From assembly GCF_047495875.1 (NCBI RefSeq), contig NC_092485.1, positions 6,458,890 through 6,522,889 of the forward strand: a stretch of 64,000 bases of DNA, written 5' to 3'. Below are positions 24,701-36,700 of this stretch, in pieces. The DNA comes from Pithys albifrons albifrons. Its lineage: Eukaryota; Chordata; Aves; Passeriformes; Thamnophilidae. Made by a program: the position numbers and the translations under genes. Position 1 is the first letter of the stretch. Each line of letters starts with the position of its first letter. The notes under the pieces were generated by a model. The model had not been told where the DNA came from and did no database searches. It saw only the letters and a list, made by a program, of their open reading frames with translations.

Positions 24701-27700
24701 TGGGTACAAGTTGAGCACACAGAACAATACGGAACTGTTCTCTCTTTATCTCTCCCTCCCTCGCTGAGGGAGGGCAGGGGGAGAGCTGGAATTGTGCTGC
24801 TTCTTCAATGCTTTTAATTTCCCCCTCCTCTCCGTTTTCATTCCCTTGAAGACCACAGGAGGAGCAGCGGCGGCCGCAGCCAGGACTCTGCCGACAGCCA
24901 GGACATCCAGGTGCCAGAGCAGTTTTCAGGGTTGCTTCACGGTTCTTCTCCGATCTGTGAGATAAGTGAGGACCCTTTCAGGCTTGTTTCCTCGGCGGAG
25001 CAGGGGGGCACGGAAGCTGCAAGCCACCCTGCTGCTATGCAGCTGGAGGATGCTGACCTGCCTGCGCCGGGATCAGCACGGACCAGCTCTCCGGACCGGG
25101 ACCGGGACCAGGACCAGGCGGTGGTTTACGCCACAGTGCAGCACGTCAGCCGGGCGGATCCCGCAGCTGTGGTCACGCCCCACGTGCCGCAGCACCCCGG
25201 CGCTGCCGAGGAAGAGGGGGACAGAGCTGTGGGCAGGGCCCACCCAGGCAGCAAGCCCAAAGCCGAGCTCAAACTCAGCCGCAGCCTGTCCAAGTCGGAC
25301 TCTGACCTGCTGACCTGCTCCCCGACAGAGGACGATGCCATGGGGAGCCGGAGCGAATCGCTCTCCAACTGCAGCACTGGGAAGAAGCGGCTGGAGAAGT
25401 CCCCGTCCTTTGCCTCGGAGTGGGATGAGGTAAGGCTGAGCTTGCTCACGAGCCTCTGTGCCAGGAGTGACTGCCCAGCAGGAGCCCCCTCTGCCACGCT
25501 GCCCTGCGGGTCCTGCGTGGGCTCTGCTGCTTCCACTAACTCTCACGTGGCATTAACAGACACATGCTGAGCTGGGACACTGTCAGGTTTTAAGTGCCAA
25601 AAGATAGAGTTCATTGCAGTGGGGGAGAAGCAGAATTGCAGAAACTGAGAGGCTTTTCAAACTTTCAGAGTTTTTTGCTCAAATACCTGGCTTGCTTAAA
25701 AGAAATCAAGCCCTGTAAGTTTTCACATTCCCAAAATAAGGGAGACTTTATAACAGTGCCACTTACCAATCTTTATTCTGACCTCCTCCTGCCAGTTCTT
25801 CTCTGTGGATTCTCCCAGCATGTGGAGATGTTGTGTTGCTGGGTCCCTGCTGCTGGGGGAGTGAGCGGTGTCCAGGGTTCATGGGGATGGAAGGAAGAGA
25901 ATAATTAGGTTGATTTGTGTACTTGATAGCTCCTGCCTTCCTCCTCACACCCTTATTTCAGCGGCTGGTCAGCAGTCACTTTATTATCATATCGAGCACC
26001 CACGGATAGTTAAATATTTCATGCTCAGAAAGTTGGCCCTGGAGAGCCATTGGGGTGAGATTAAGTGTCCCTCTGAAATTCAGCACCGCAGCATTACTGA
26101 AACATTCTTTGGGGATGATTCTGTGCTAGGAGAGCAGTGGCTGCAGAAGTGATAAGCTGGGATGAACCTCTCTTTGTACTCTGAAAGGAACTAAAGCCCC
26201 TGGCATGGTGCTGGGGCTGTGGAGCCACGTGTGCTGGGCATGGAAACCCGTGGGAGGGCTGTGCCCCTGCTCCTCTGCTGCCCTCTCTGCACTGTCTGTT
26301 GCTCAGCTGCCTCTTTGACTCTGACTTGGAGAGAAAATCGCCTTCTGTGGAAGAGGGGGGTAATTCACAGATGCTAAAAGCAACATGGGAATCTGTCCTT
26401 AGTATAAGCCCATCCCTCAGTCCATTCTTTCCCTCCTCCTCACTCCCTGCCAGGTCTCAGGGTTGCCAAAAAGATGTTTTCCTCTGCAGCTGCTTGGGCT
26501 GGAGAGGCTTCACTGTTAATTGCCCGGGTCATTTGTACCATGGCTTAGGGAAAGGCTCTGCTGCAGCAGAGGGTTCTTTGGATGGACTGGATAATTCCCC
26601 GTGTTTTTATCCAAGCTGTTTGCAGCAGACACTGAAAGGGCAGAAGGTTCTGACTCGACAGCACTGCACGACTGCACTGGTAGCAGAGGTCAAGTGTTGG
26701 GCTGCCTGCCCCTGCCTGCACTGCCTTTGCTTCCTCTGCTCAGATGAATCCTTGGAGCTGTTTCCTCCTACTTGTAAACAAACCCCTCATTTCCGTGGCA
26801 GCCGGACAGACCACGGAGAAAATCTGCTTTTGCTTCCCCTTGTGTTTAGGTGAGGAAATGAGAGAAAGAATGTGAAAAATTCACATCTGTCTGCAGTGGG
26901 GCAGGTCTCACTTCCCAGCAGCCTCTGCTTCCCAAAATGTTCCATTTATTCTCTTGGTTCAGGTGTTACTATCTCAGGACTTTGCTTGCCCCGGGCTTGG
27001 CTGGTGGGCCAGGCAGGGCCCATTCTGGAGCTGGTGGCTGGCTCTGTCCCCTGGTGTCCCCTGCCCCAAGCTGGCCCTCATCCTCAGCTCTCCTTCCAGC
27101 CTTCCCTTTGCCTGAAACAGTTGATAATTCATTTTTGTCTAGGGGAAAAGTACTAATGGGGGTCAGTATTTTTGGTCTGGTTTCTGCTAAATAAGCATGG
27201 TCATCAGGATCTTAATGCACTTAATTATTGGGCTGATTATTCTATTGTCTCCAGATCCCAACGTTTCCTCTTGTTTTTCCTGTGCTAAGGTCAGGAATTC
27301 TTACATCATCCCTTGTGTCCAACCTCCTCTCTTTGCCCTCAGTGGTGAGAGTTCCTTTGCCCTGATGAACTTTTTGAATTGAAAGTTTTTGTTGCCACCA
27401 TTTTTATATCTGCTGCAAAAGGGCAGCCTGTTGGAGTTATACACCAATGCACAACTAAGCCAATCCAAGCCAATGTAAGACAAATTAATGGTTTTACAGA
27501 TAAAGCTGGTTGGTGTGCTGGTCTGAAAGGCAAATGGATAAACCAGGCATGATTTATTCCTGTGTTGAGCAGCAAGAGTTAGACACAATAGGGGTGATAT
27601 TCGTCAGCTTTGGGAGTTGACTCAGTCCACTGGAACCAGATCAGTACTGGGTGACTCTCCCTGGGGCAGGTCTGCCAGGGCAGTGATACGTGGCAGGTTA

Positions 27701-30700
27701 TTGCCACCTGGGTGGGGGGAACCTCCCATTCACCCCAGGAAGGATTGTGGAAGTGCCCTCAGACAGAGCCAAGTGCTTCCTGACGTCCTTCGTGTCACCC
27801 CTCTCAGGCTGCACGTGGAGCTCCATCGGCCAGGACACAGCTCTGTCCACCTCTGTCTGTGCTTCTGGTGACTTCTCAAGGGAATGAATCAGAATTAATG
27901 AATCAGAAGCTTTTGATTCTTCTGTGTGAATGATTCGAGCTCTGACAGATGTTTAGGTTATGTAACAACCTTGTGATCATTGGCGTTTTGGGGATGTTTT
28001 TGTTTTTTGGGAACAGAAATGTCCGGCTGCAGTGTCCTTACTAAATCCAGTCCTTCATTATGTTCTCTTCCGCTTTCCATTGCATCTTCCACCACTTCAG
28101 AAGCTTTGATTTTGGAAGCCTTCCTAGCTCTGTCTCCAGCCTGCAAGCAGCTTCCCTGCACTGCTTTGTGTCCAGCAGGCTGGAGCCAGCCCTGCCCCCA
28201 GAGCGTAACGTTGGGCTGGGGGTTGTGTCGGGGGTGGGAATATGGAAAGACAGTGAATTGGTTAAATATTCTTCAGAGGGTTCTGCCTTTCTTATTGTGA
28301 GTCAGAGTAGCCAGTGTCCAACCATTTCCCTGCTGTGGGCAGGTGTGTCACTGCATCTGACCATTTCCTTGTCATGTCACTGTTGGATTTTACTGGGTGT
28401 TTGTCAACACAACACTGATATTAGGAGGGTTCTGAAACTGCAGATTCACCACACGTGTGAAATTGAAGTTTATGCCCTAAGTTCCTTTTGGTGTGTGTTT
28501 AGATTTGTAACTTTGGGATTTGTACAAAAACACAGGCTGGAGAGGGGTATGAAGCAACAGGGCCTGGTCCTGATCCATGTGAGTTTCTCAGAGACCGTAT
28601 TAAGCCAGAAGATGTGTTTGCCTTTACCACAGTTGCAGAATGATGTAAGTCAGTCTGGAGTCAGTGAGTGCCCATGCTGTGTGAAGGCACAGGCTGCTGT
28701 GGGAGGATGGAGCAGGGCAGTGCTGGAATGTGCCACAGCAACTGACTGGGGTAGTTCATCTTCAAATTAATAATTAGCGTTGTGTTTTCCCGCCTTTGGT
28801 GTTTGTTGTGCTGAGTTCATACAGGCTGGTGCCTTTTGGAGACATGGGATATCCTGAGCAAGGACATATGAGCCATGTGCTCCATGGGATGGTGATGGGA
28901 GAACATAGGCTGAAACATTGTAAACTGAACTAGAAGTGGTTTATGGGCTGTCACCAACCTAGAAATGAGATTCGTGTCCCAGATCCAAATTTCCAGGACT
29001 ACACTTGCACTAAGGGGTCATCAGGTGTTGTCCCAGCCCCTTCTCCTGCTCCATCCCTTTCAGAGTTGCAGGTGGATGCTGTGATCCAGCCCTCCCTCTG
29101 CTCACGGATGTGTCCCAGCTTGGTCTGAGCAGCCTCACTTCCTCCTTCAGGGGTGCAGTAACAGTCAGGGATGTGTTTGGGGTTTGCTGTGTGTGGTATC
29201 AGCACAGAGTGGAGACATCAGAGGTTCTGAGCTGCCCCAGCACTGCCCATCGACCTCACCATCCGCAATTCCCCCCTGGGTTTAGAGCTGACCCGCTGGG
29301 CTGTGATGGGGCTGGTCACTGGGGGGTTTGTTGTGCTCAGAGAGGTTTGAAACTGTAGAAGCACCTTGTTTGGGGTTTGGTTTTTTATAATTTGAAACCA
29401 AATCTGCCCCATCGTCCAGTTGTTAAAGCGTAGAAAGAATGAAATCTTAACGCCTGACACTCTCATGGAATTGCAGAAATTTAAAAGACTGATAACCTTT
29501 CATCCCAACTTTGTAAGGAGCTTTCAAGACTGAAATCTGGTGCTGGAGCTACTCCTGTGTGCAGAGCCTGAGCACCGGGAGGGTTTGTGCAATAGGTTAT
29601 GAACCCTCAGTAATAAGGACTTATAATGGGAATCCTGCTATATTCTTAATTATATTCCTGCTGCAGGGTGTCATTACAGTGCACTAATGCCCTCCATATG
29701 GCAGATAGTGTGCATTTGGTTCTGTGTGGCTTTATTTAATTACAGGCCTTTATCTGAGTAACTTCCCTCCCCAGGCCCATGCAGGCACAGTGCAGCTCAT
29801 CTCCCCAGTGCCCAGGCCCTGCACTGGTGCTTTGTACCCTGCCAGCCTGGGGATGGGTCACAGAGAAAGCAGAGGCATCAATCCCATGCCGGGTGGGCAG
29901 GCCCTGGCACAGGGTGCCCAGAGAAGCTGTGGGTGTCCCAGCCCTGGAGTGTTCAGGACTGGACGGGGCTTGGAGCAACCTGGGATAGTGGAAGGTGCCC
30001 CTGCCCATGGCAGGGGATTGGAACAAGGCGGCCTTTAAGGTCCTTTCCAACCCAAAGCACTCAAGGATTCTGTGATTTTTTTTCTTCTCTCAGGATGACC
30101 TTGCTGTGTCCTTGGCAGCCCCTGATGCTGCGTGCAGCGACTGAGAACAGACTTTGCATTTGTACTGACAGTGACTGTAAGGGCTTTTCAGCTGTAGGTG
30201 AGGTTTTATGAAGCCCCTTCCCGAAAGCTCCTGGAGCATTGAGATGCCACCAGGGCTGGGTGAGTGTCACCCTGACGGGGTGCTGCTCGGTCTGGTGATC
30301 TCCTTGGGGTTCCTGCCCTGCATGGATGGGTGGCTGCAGACAGCCTGTGTTGTGTGAAACTATCCTGGGAATAAAAGCCCCCAGGACTCGCTTAATCACC
30401 CTCAGGCTCTCTCAGTGGACTCGCTGGCTCCAAATTTCAGTGATGGCTCTGGGGAAGAAAAGCTGGAGAGGTGACTATAGACACCACAGCTTGACATCCC
30501 TCGGGCCAAGTGGTGGAATGGAGCGTGCCAGGCCAGCTGCAGAGTGAGGCCTCTGCAGGGCCCTGTGTGCCCTGGGGAGAGGGTCCCAGAGCCCCACTGC
30601 TCCCTACATGAGTGTGGGACCTGTCCCCTCCGTGTCCCTGCTGCTCCTGCAGCCCGGGATCAGAGGAGAGGAGACATCCTGCTCATGTAGGAAGCCATTG

Positions 30701-33700
30701 GCTGCCTCTGCTGTGAGTGCTGCCAGGTGGGGAATCGCCTGCAGGACTCTCCAGTGCTGCAGCAGGACAGACCTTGGCCTGCCACGTGTCCTCCAGGCTG
30801 CTGTGGCCTCCCTGGTGGCCTCCTGCAAACAAAGGCCTCTTCCTCCATGAGCAGGACTCTGCTCAGGATAGTTTGTTTTGAGTGGAGCTGTTTTGGAGCC
30901 ACTGGCCAGTTGCTGTGTTTGTGTGGCCCCTGCCTGAGGGAAGGAGCTCACCCCTTGTGGCCCCAGGGCCACACCCAGCTCCTTTTTTCAGGGCATTTTC
31001 AATTTTCAGCAAAATGTAGGCAAATGTGAAAATAGATCTAAGAGCTTCAGTCCAGGTATCTGCTCCACAGCTCCTTTGTGTGGCATCCCTTGTTTGGGGT
31101 TAATGATTTCCCATCCTGCAGCCTTGCATTCTCCCAGGAAACTTCAGCTCTGGAGGAGTTTGTCTCCTTTCCTAGTGGGGTTCCAGGGCTCATTGGCCAA
31201 AACACCCTCCCAGCATGAAGCCAGCTGCTCCTCTACACTGGGGATAGCAGATGTGGTTGTATTAATTTGGGAGGCAAAAGCATTTTGGCAGGTTTTTTTC
31301 TGTGGGTGTAAAATAAATAAATATTAAAATCCCCACCCCACGTGCACCCCACAACACCAAGCACAGTCAGGGAGAGGCACTTGGTGCTTCAGTGGAAAAA
31401 CACAGGTTAAGCCAAAACAAATCGGAACTGAGTGTTCAGGCTATAGCTAAGTCTGAGCTGCAGTGCTATATTTAAACATGGTATTTTTCTATTTTAATAA
31501 TTAACCAGTGGGAAAGAACAGCCTAAAGAACTGTAGTGTAGGCCCTTTTCAAGGTATCTTCTCTTCAGCCCCGTCTGAGTGCTGGGGTGCAGCTGGGAAG
31601 AGGCTGCAGGGGACAGGGATGCTCCAAAGCATTGGTTCCCTCTCTGTTTGTCCTTCCCTTCATTCTTCTCTTTGCAGCCTCCTCACAGTTCAGTCAAGCT
31701 GGTCAGCCATAACCCTGTGCTTGAGGTGGTGTGTGACTGTGTTTGAACTGTTTGCTTCTCATGGAGAGCTGAGGCCATGAGACAGGATTTCCCTCTGCAT
31801 TAATGGCAGTAGTTGTGACTGTGTGTAACAATGACTGATGCTTAGCTAAGGAGGGCTGTGAAAGGTAATCCTCTGCCACGTGGTTTTTTCATTTCCATTC
31901 AGTTTTATTATAGCACAGGGCAATTCCCTGCTTTTGAGGAAAAGGTCGTGGATGTTTCAGAGCCACAGAAGCACCTGCAAGTCCTCATGGTGGTGTTGGG
32001 ACTGGCAGTGCTGGGGCTGAACCTGGGCAGCATCAAGTCTCTCTTGAATTAGGAAAGGACAGCATGAAGTAAACAAGGGAGCTTGGCCTGGCACTCAGAG
32101 TTAACTTGCAACTTGAATGCAGCTCCAGCTTGAAAATGAATCTTGTCCTGAAGCTGATGGACACCAGTCTGCAAAGCTTAATGTCCTTAAACTTCTGGAA
32201 CTTGAACTGAATTGACCTCAAGACCCAAATTGTGCAGCAAGTGCTCAGGGTTGTAGCAGTGTCCCAGAAATCCTCTGCAGCCTGTTCAGTGTCTGTCCAT
32301 GGAAAGGAGTAGAACAGCCAGTACCAGAGCCCTGGGTGTTACCTGGGAATGGGACTGATTCTGCACCATCCCTTTATTTCCCTCCAATCCTGCATGGCCA
32401 TAATTCCCTGATGGTACCTGAGGGCACTGTGAAATTTGAAGGTTTTGCTGGGGAGCATTTGCTGCTTCAGGGAGGCAAAACCATCTGCTTTGGTGGTTGT
32501 TGCTGAAATGATCCCAGCAGGGCTCAGGTGTCTCCCAGCAGTTTCAGCAAAGGTCACATTTGAGTTCTGGCTGTGTCCAGGGACAGAGGAGCAAGGAATG
32601 CTTTTGTCTTCAGTCAGGTCAGGACCCTTGTGTCCATTCATTCCAAACCCCTTCTGGAATTTCTTTTTAGATCCTAATTCCCTTTTCTGCCATACATGTT
32701 TGGATTCTGATTATTTTTTCCCAGACTGTTTTTCAAATCTCCCAGTAAATGGGAATTAGCTGTATTCAGGCCCAGCAGAGGGACACAAACAGCCAACAAC
32801 ACGCAGAGTGAGGGGAAGCTCCCAGGCTGCTTGCTGGGAAGGAGGTGGTGATGGTGTTCCTGTGGCTTCCCTTCTGGGCAGGGACTGCCTGCTCACAGGG
32901 AAGGCTGAGGAGTTTGGGGCTCCTTCCTCACCCCTGGTGCTCCAGAGGGATGGTTTTCTTGGAGCTGTTTGTTTCCAGGCACAGACAAGCTGTGGAAGGG
33001 AAGGCTCTGCAGAGCCCCAGCCTCTGCACTTCCCTTCCGAGCCATCCATCCTGACAAGGACTTTCCCAGGCAAGGTGTTCAGAGTACCTCTTCTGGTTCA
33101 GAGGTACTTTAACATCCTTCCCTGGATTTCTTCAGCTCTCATGTGGCAGCTGCCATCCCAGGCTGTCTTTCCCTTTTTCTGAAGCTTTATGAATAGTGCA
33201 GCACGTGCTTTTTTTTATTTCCAGATTGAGAAGATCATGAGTTCCATTGGTGAAGGCATTGACTTCTCCCAGGAGCAGCAGAGGATCTCAGGTGTGTATC
33301 CAGCAAGTGTTCATCTCTCCTGGCACAGACAAGGTGCTGATCTCTTTTAACCTGCTTTGGCTCTGGGAGGGAGAGGAAGGCTCTGGCACAGGAGGACCAG
33401 ACCTGGGCTTTCCACGTGATGCTCAGTGCTGCTGCCAACAATTTTAATTGTAACACTCTCCAGGAAGGTTCATTTAATTTTACAGAATGCAGCTGCAGGA
33501 TTGTCCTCCCAGCTCCTTCCATGAGGGCAGCAACTGTGCTGTGCAGGGCTGGGTGGTGCCAGTGGCAGGTCAGTGTGTGTCCCGTGGTAGCCGTGCCCTT
33601 CAGATGTGGTTAATCTGCCAAGTGCCTCAGTGAGGGTGATCTGGGCATTTCTGAATGCACCTGCAGATATCAATGTGCACTGAACAAGGCTCTTGCAGGA

Positions 33701-36700
33701 CACGTGCTTCCCCCCATACTTAGTGTGAATTCCTTTCTCTGCCTTTAAATCCTAAGTGAAAGCAGAACTCGAGCTTGCTGGAGAGCTGCCACCACAGGGG
33801 ATTCTGTCCTTTTAAATCCTTCACCTCCAGCCTGCTGCTGCAGAACAGCTCTGGGTGGGCAGCAGCTCCTCCTGATGAGATGCTAATGCGGATCTGCACT
33901 CGCAGCTCACACGGGCTCACCTCACATCCATTTGTCTCTCAGGTTTTTGCTTAGGTGAGGAGGAATCCACTGTGTGTTCCCAGGGGGGGCTTAACCTGGT
34001 TTGGGCCCTGTATTGCAGGGTCAGGAGGCTTCGCAGAGGAGTCAAAGCGCTGTGTGGGTTTGGGCTCGGGCGTCCTGCTCTGACAGCCAAAAGTTTTGAT
34101 TGGGCTCCTGCTGGAGGGCACAGGAACTGGGATTCTTTTGTTCTCCTGTCATCCTTGCCACACAAACACCAGGTGTATTTGAGGCTTTTTTATTTTCAGC
34201 CTGGGATGTTTTGTGCAGGTTATCCTCTTTTTCTTTTTAAAGGAAACCCCTTCATTCCTCCCTCTAAATATCTCCCCCCTTTGATTCTGTCATCACTTCT
34301 ATAAGCAGAAAACCTGCACTTGGTGTCACTGTAGGTTTCCCTTTTAAAGGCAGAAATACTTTTATGAATGCATGAAAGGCTGAACAGAGTAAATAATTTT
34401 AAAAATTAAATTCAGGAGCTCAGGGGAAGGAGCTGCTGTGGTTTCTTTCCCCCTGCCAATACCCTGCCTGCTCCCAGGAATGCTGTGGTAGGCAGCAGGC
34501 AGTTCCTCACCTCTTTCTCAATAAATTAATTCTGAGCCAGCCACAAATCACTTGGTACTGTCAGAGCAGACCTGTGACATCATTTTTTGAAAAGCCCAAG
34601 CCACGTCGTCCATCATCCAGTAAATATTGAGGAGTCAGTGATTTCCACTGAGTTACTGAGTTGCGGAGCTGCCGCCTCCCTCGCGGCTGGTGCGGCGGGT
34701 GGGGAGGGGGAGAGGGCGAGGAGAAGGAGAAGGGAGGGACGGGCAGCGTGGAGCGCAGGGCTCGCTGCTCAGACAAAGCCGCTGCCGCAGCTGCTGGCAG
34801 AGCAGGGGCCGGAGGGGAGGATGGAGCCCGGGCGAGCGGCAGCTCGGGCATCCTGGCCCGAGTGTAGCTGCTGTCCTGGGGCACAGACTGGGACAGGGCA
34901 GGGGGGCAGAAGCCTTTTGTGATCTCGGCGTTGCTCGTGCTGCAGCACACGCTGGAAGGACTGGCCAGCACTGCCCAGCATCTCCCTGGGCAGAGGAGCA
35001 ATTCTGTGGAGCAGACATCAGGAATTACCCCAAGAATCTGCAGATGCCACCGTGAGCTCTGTGTGTGCAGCCATTGCAGCAGAGTGGGAGGGATGGCTGG
35101 AAGGTACCAAACCACTTCAACTGACCTGAAGGTTCACAGGATCATCCTTTTCTTTGCATCCATGCTGGAAACAGATGTGCCAGGGAGCATGAAAACCTGC
35201 CTGTCTTGCATAGAAAATTCCCTGATGGAAAGGAGATCTCTGAACTTTTTTTGTCATATTTAAGGTCTTGAGCTTTTCTAGAAGAGAGTAACAAGTCACT
35301 GGAGTCACCCCAAGGATGAAGGAAGGGGAGAGCTCATCTGTACGGCTTCCCTCAGTGTTGGAAGGAATCTCCTTTATCAGAGGCTGAGGGGAGGTGCCAG
35401 GGCATGGCTTAGGCTTGAGCTGCTGCAGGAAGAGGAGAAGGGTGTGTTTGCATTTGCTTTCTTTTTGAGGGAACTGAAATGCCTTCTGCAGAGTTGCTCC
35501 CTGTCTGAGTGAGGGACTCAATTGTGGCTGTGCTCAGCTGAAGAAGATGAAGGAAGGTCAGATCCAGGTGTGCACCCGGTGCCTGGCAGGACAGGCAGTG
35601 TCGGGTGAGGAGGGGCCTGATCCTGCTGTGGTGCGGGGCAGCGGTGGGGCTGTGCTCTCCAGGGCAGCCAGCCCGGTCCAGGAGTGTGCTGGAGTGCCAG
35701 GCGGCCGGATTGCTGGTAGGATGACGGTGCCAGGATGCCCAAGCTTGTGCTCAGGATCCCTGTGACACAATAACGGCAAGACGAAGCCGCTGCCATGGTT
35801 TGCCTCTTTCAGGAGTGCTGGAAAGGAAGAGCACAAGCCCTTCCTCTCCACTGCTGCAGTCTGTGCTTCCTTTGTCTCGTGTCTTCCTGCGGACAGCCGG
35901 GGCTCCCACTGCTTCTCCGAGCGTCTGCCGTGTCTGTGCGGGCTGGGCTGCCAGAGGTGGTTCTGTCTCGGGCTGCTCTGTGCTCCCCACTGAGCCAGGG
36001 GAGCCTCTGGAGGGGCACTGATGAGAGCACTGGAACAGCTCTGTGTGTTCGGGAGCAGCTCCGCTCCCTTCCCTCGCACCTGCCACTGCCTGGGGATGCC
36101 TCGGGTGGAAGTTTGCTGCTCTCCTCCCGCCCCCTTCTGCTGAGCCAAGGAATGGATCTGCCTTCCCGTGGGGTTGGGCTTCATGTGTTTGCCTGGTGAG
36201 GAACTCACGAGCCCTGACAGAACCGCCTGTGATCTCAGCGTCCAAGCAGCACTTCTGAACCTCTGCCTGGGCGTGGAGTTTCTTTTCTGAGTGTGAACTG
36301 CGGTGCAGGTTGCACCTGGAGCCCACGGAGGCACTGGAATCTTGTTTTCCATGGTCTGTGCACACAAGAGCAATTGTCTGCCAGCTGATTTGTTGTACTC
36401 TGAGCATAATTTTTTGAGTTTCTTTATGGTAATGACTATGATGTGGCAATGCCATCTGTCCTCCTCAGAGTGCCGCTGCTACCGCCTGAACGGTTTCTCC
36501 CTGTTCAAGCGGCTGCCGATCCCTCTCTCGTCAGGTTCGCGGATGCTGGAGCAGAGCGTCGGGGAGTGGCTGGAGTCCATCGGCCTGCAGCAGTACGAGA
36601 GCAAGCTGCTCCTCAACGGCTTCGACGATGTTCGCTTCCTGGTGAGTGCCCGGGGCACGCCGGGCTCTGCCGAGCAGGTGGGCCAAAGCTGCCCACGTTA

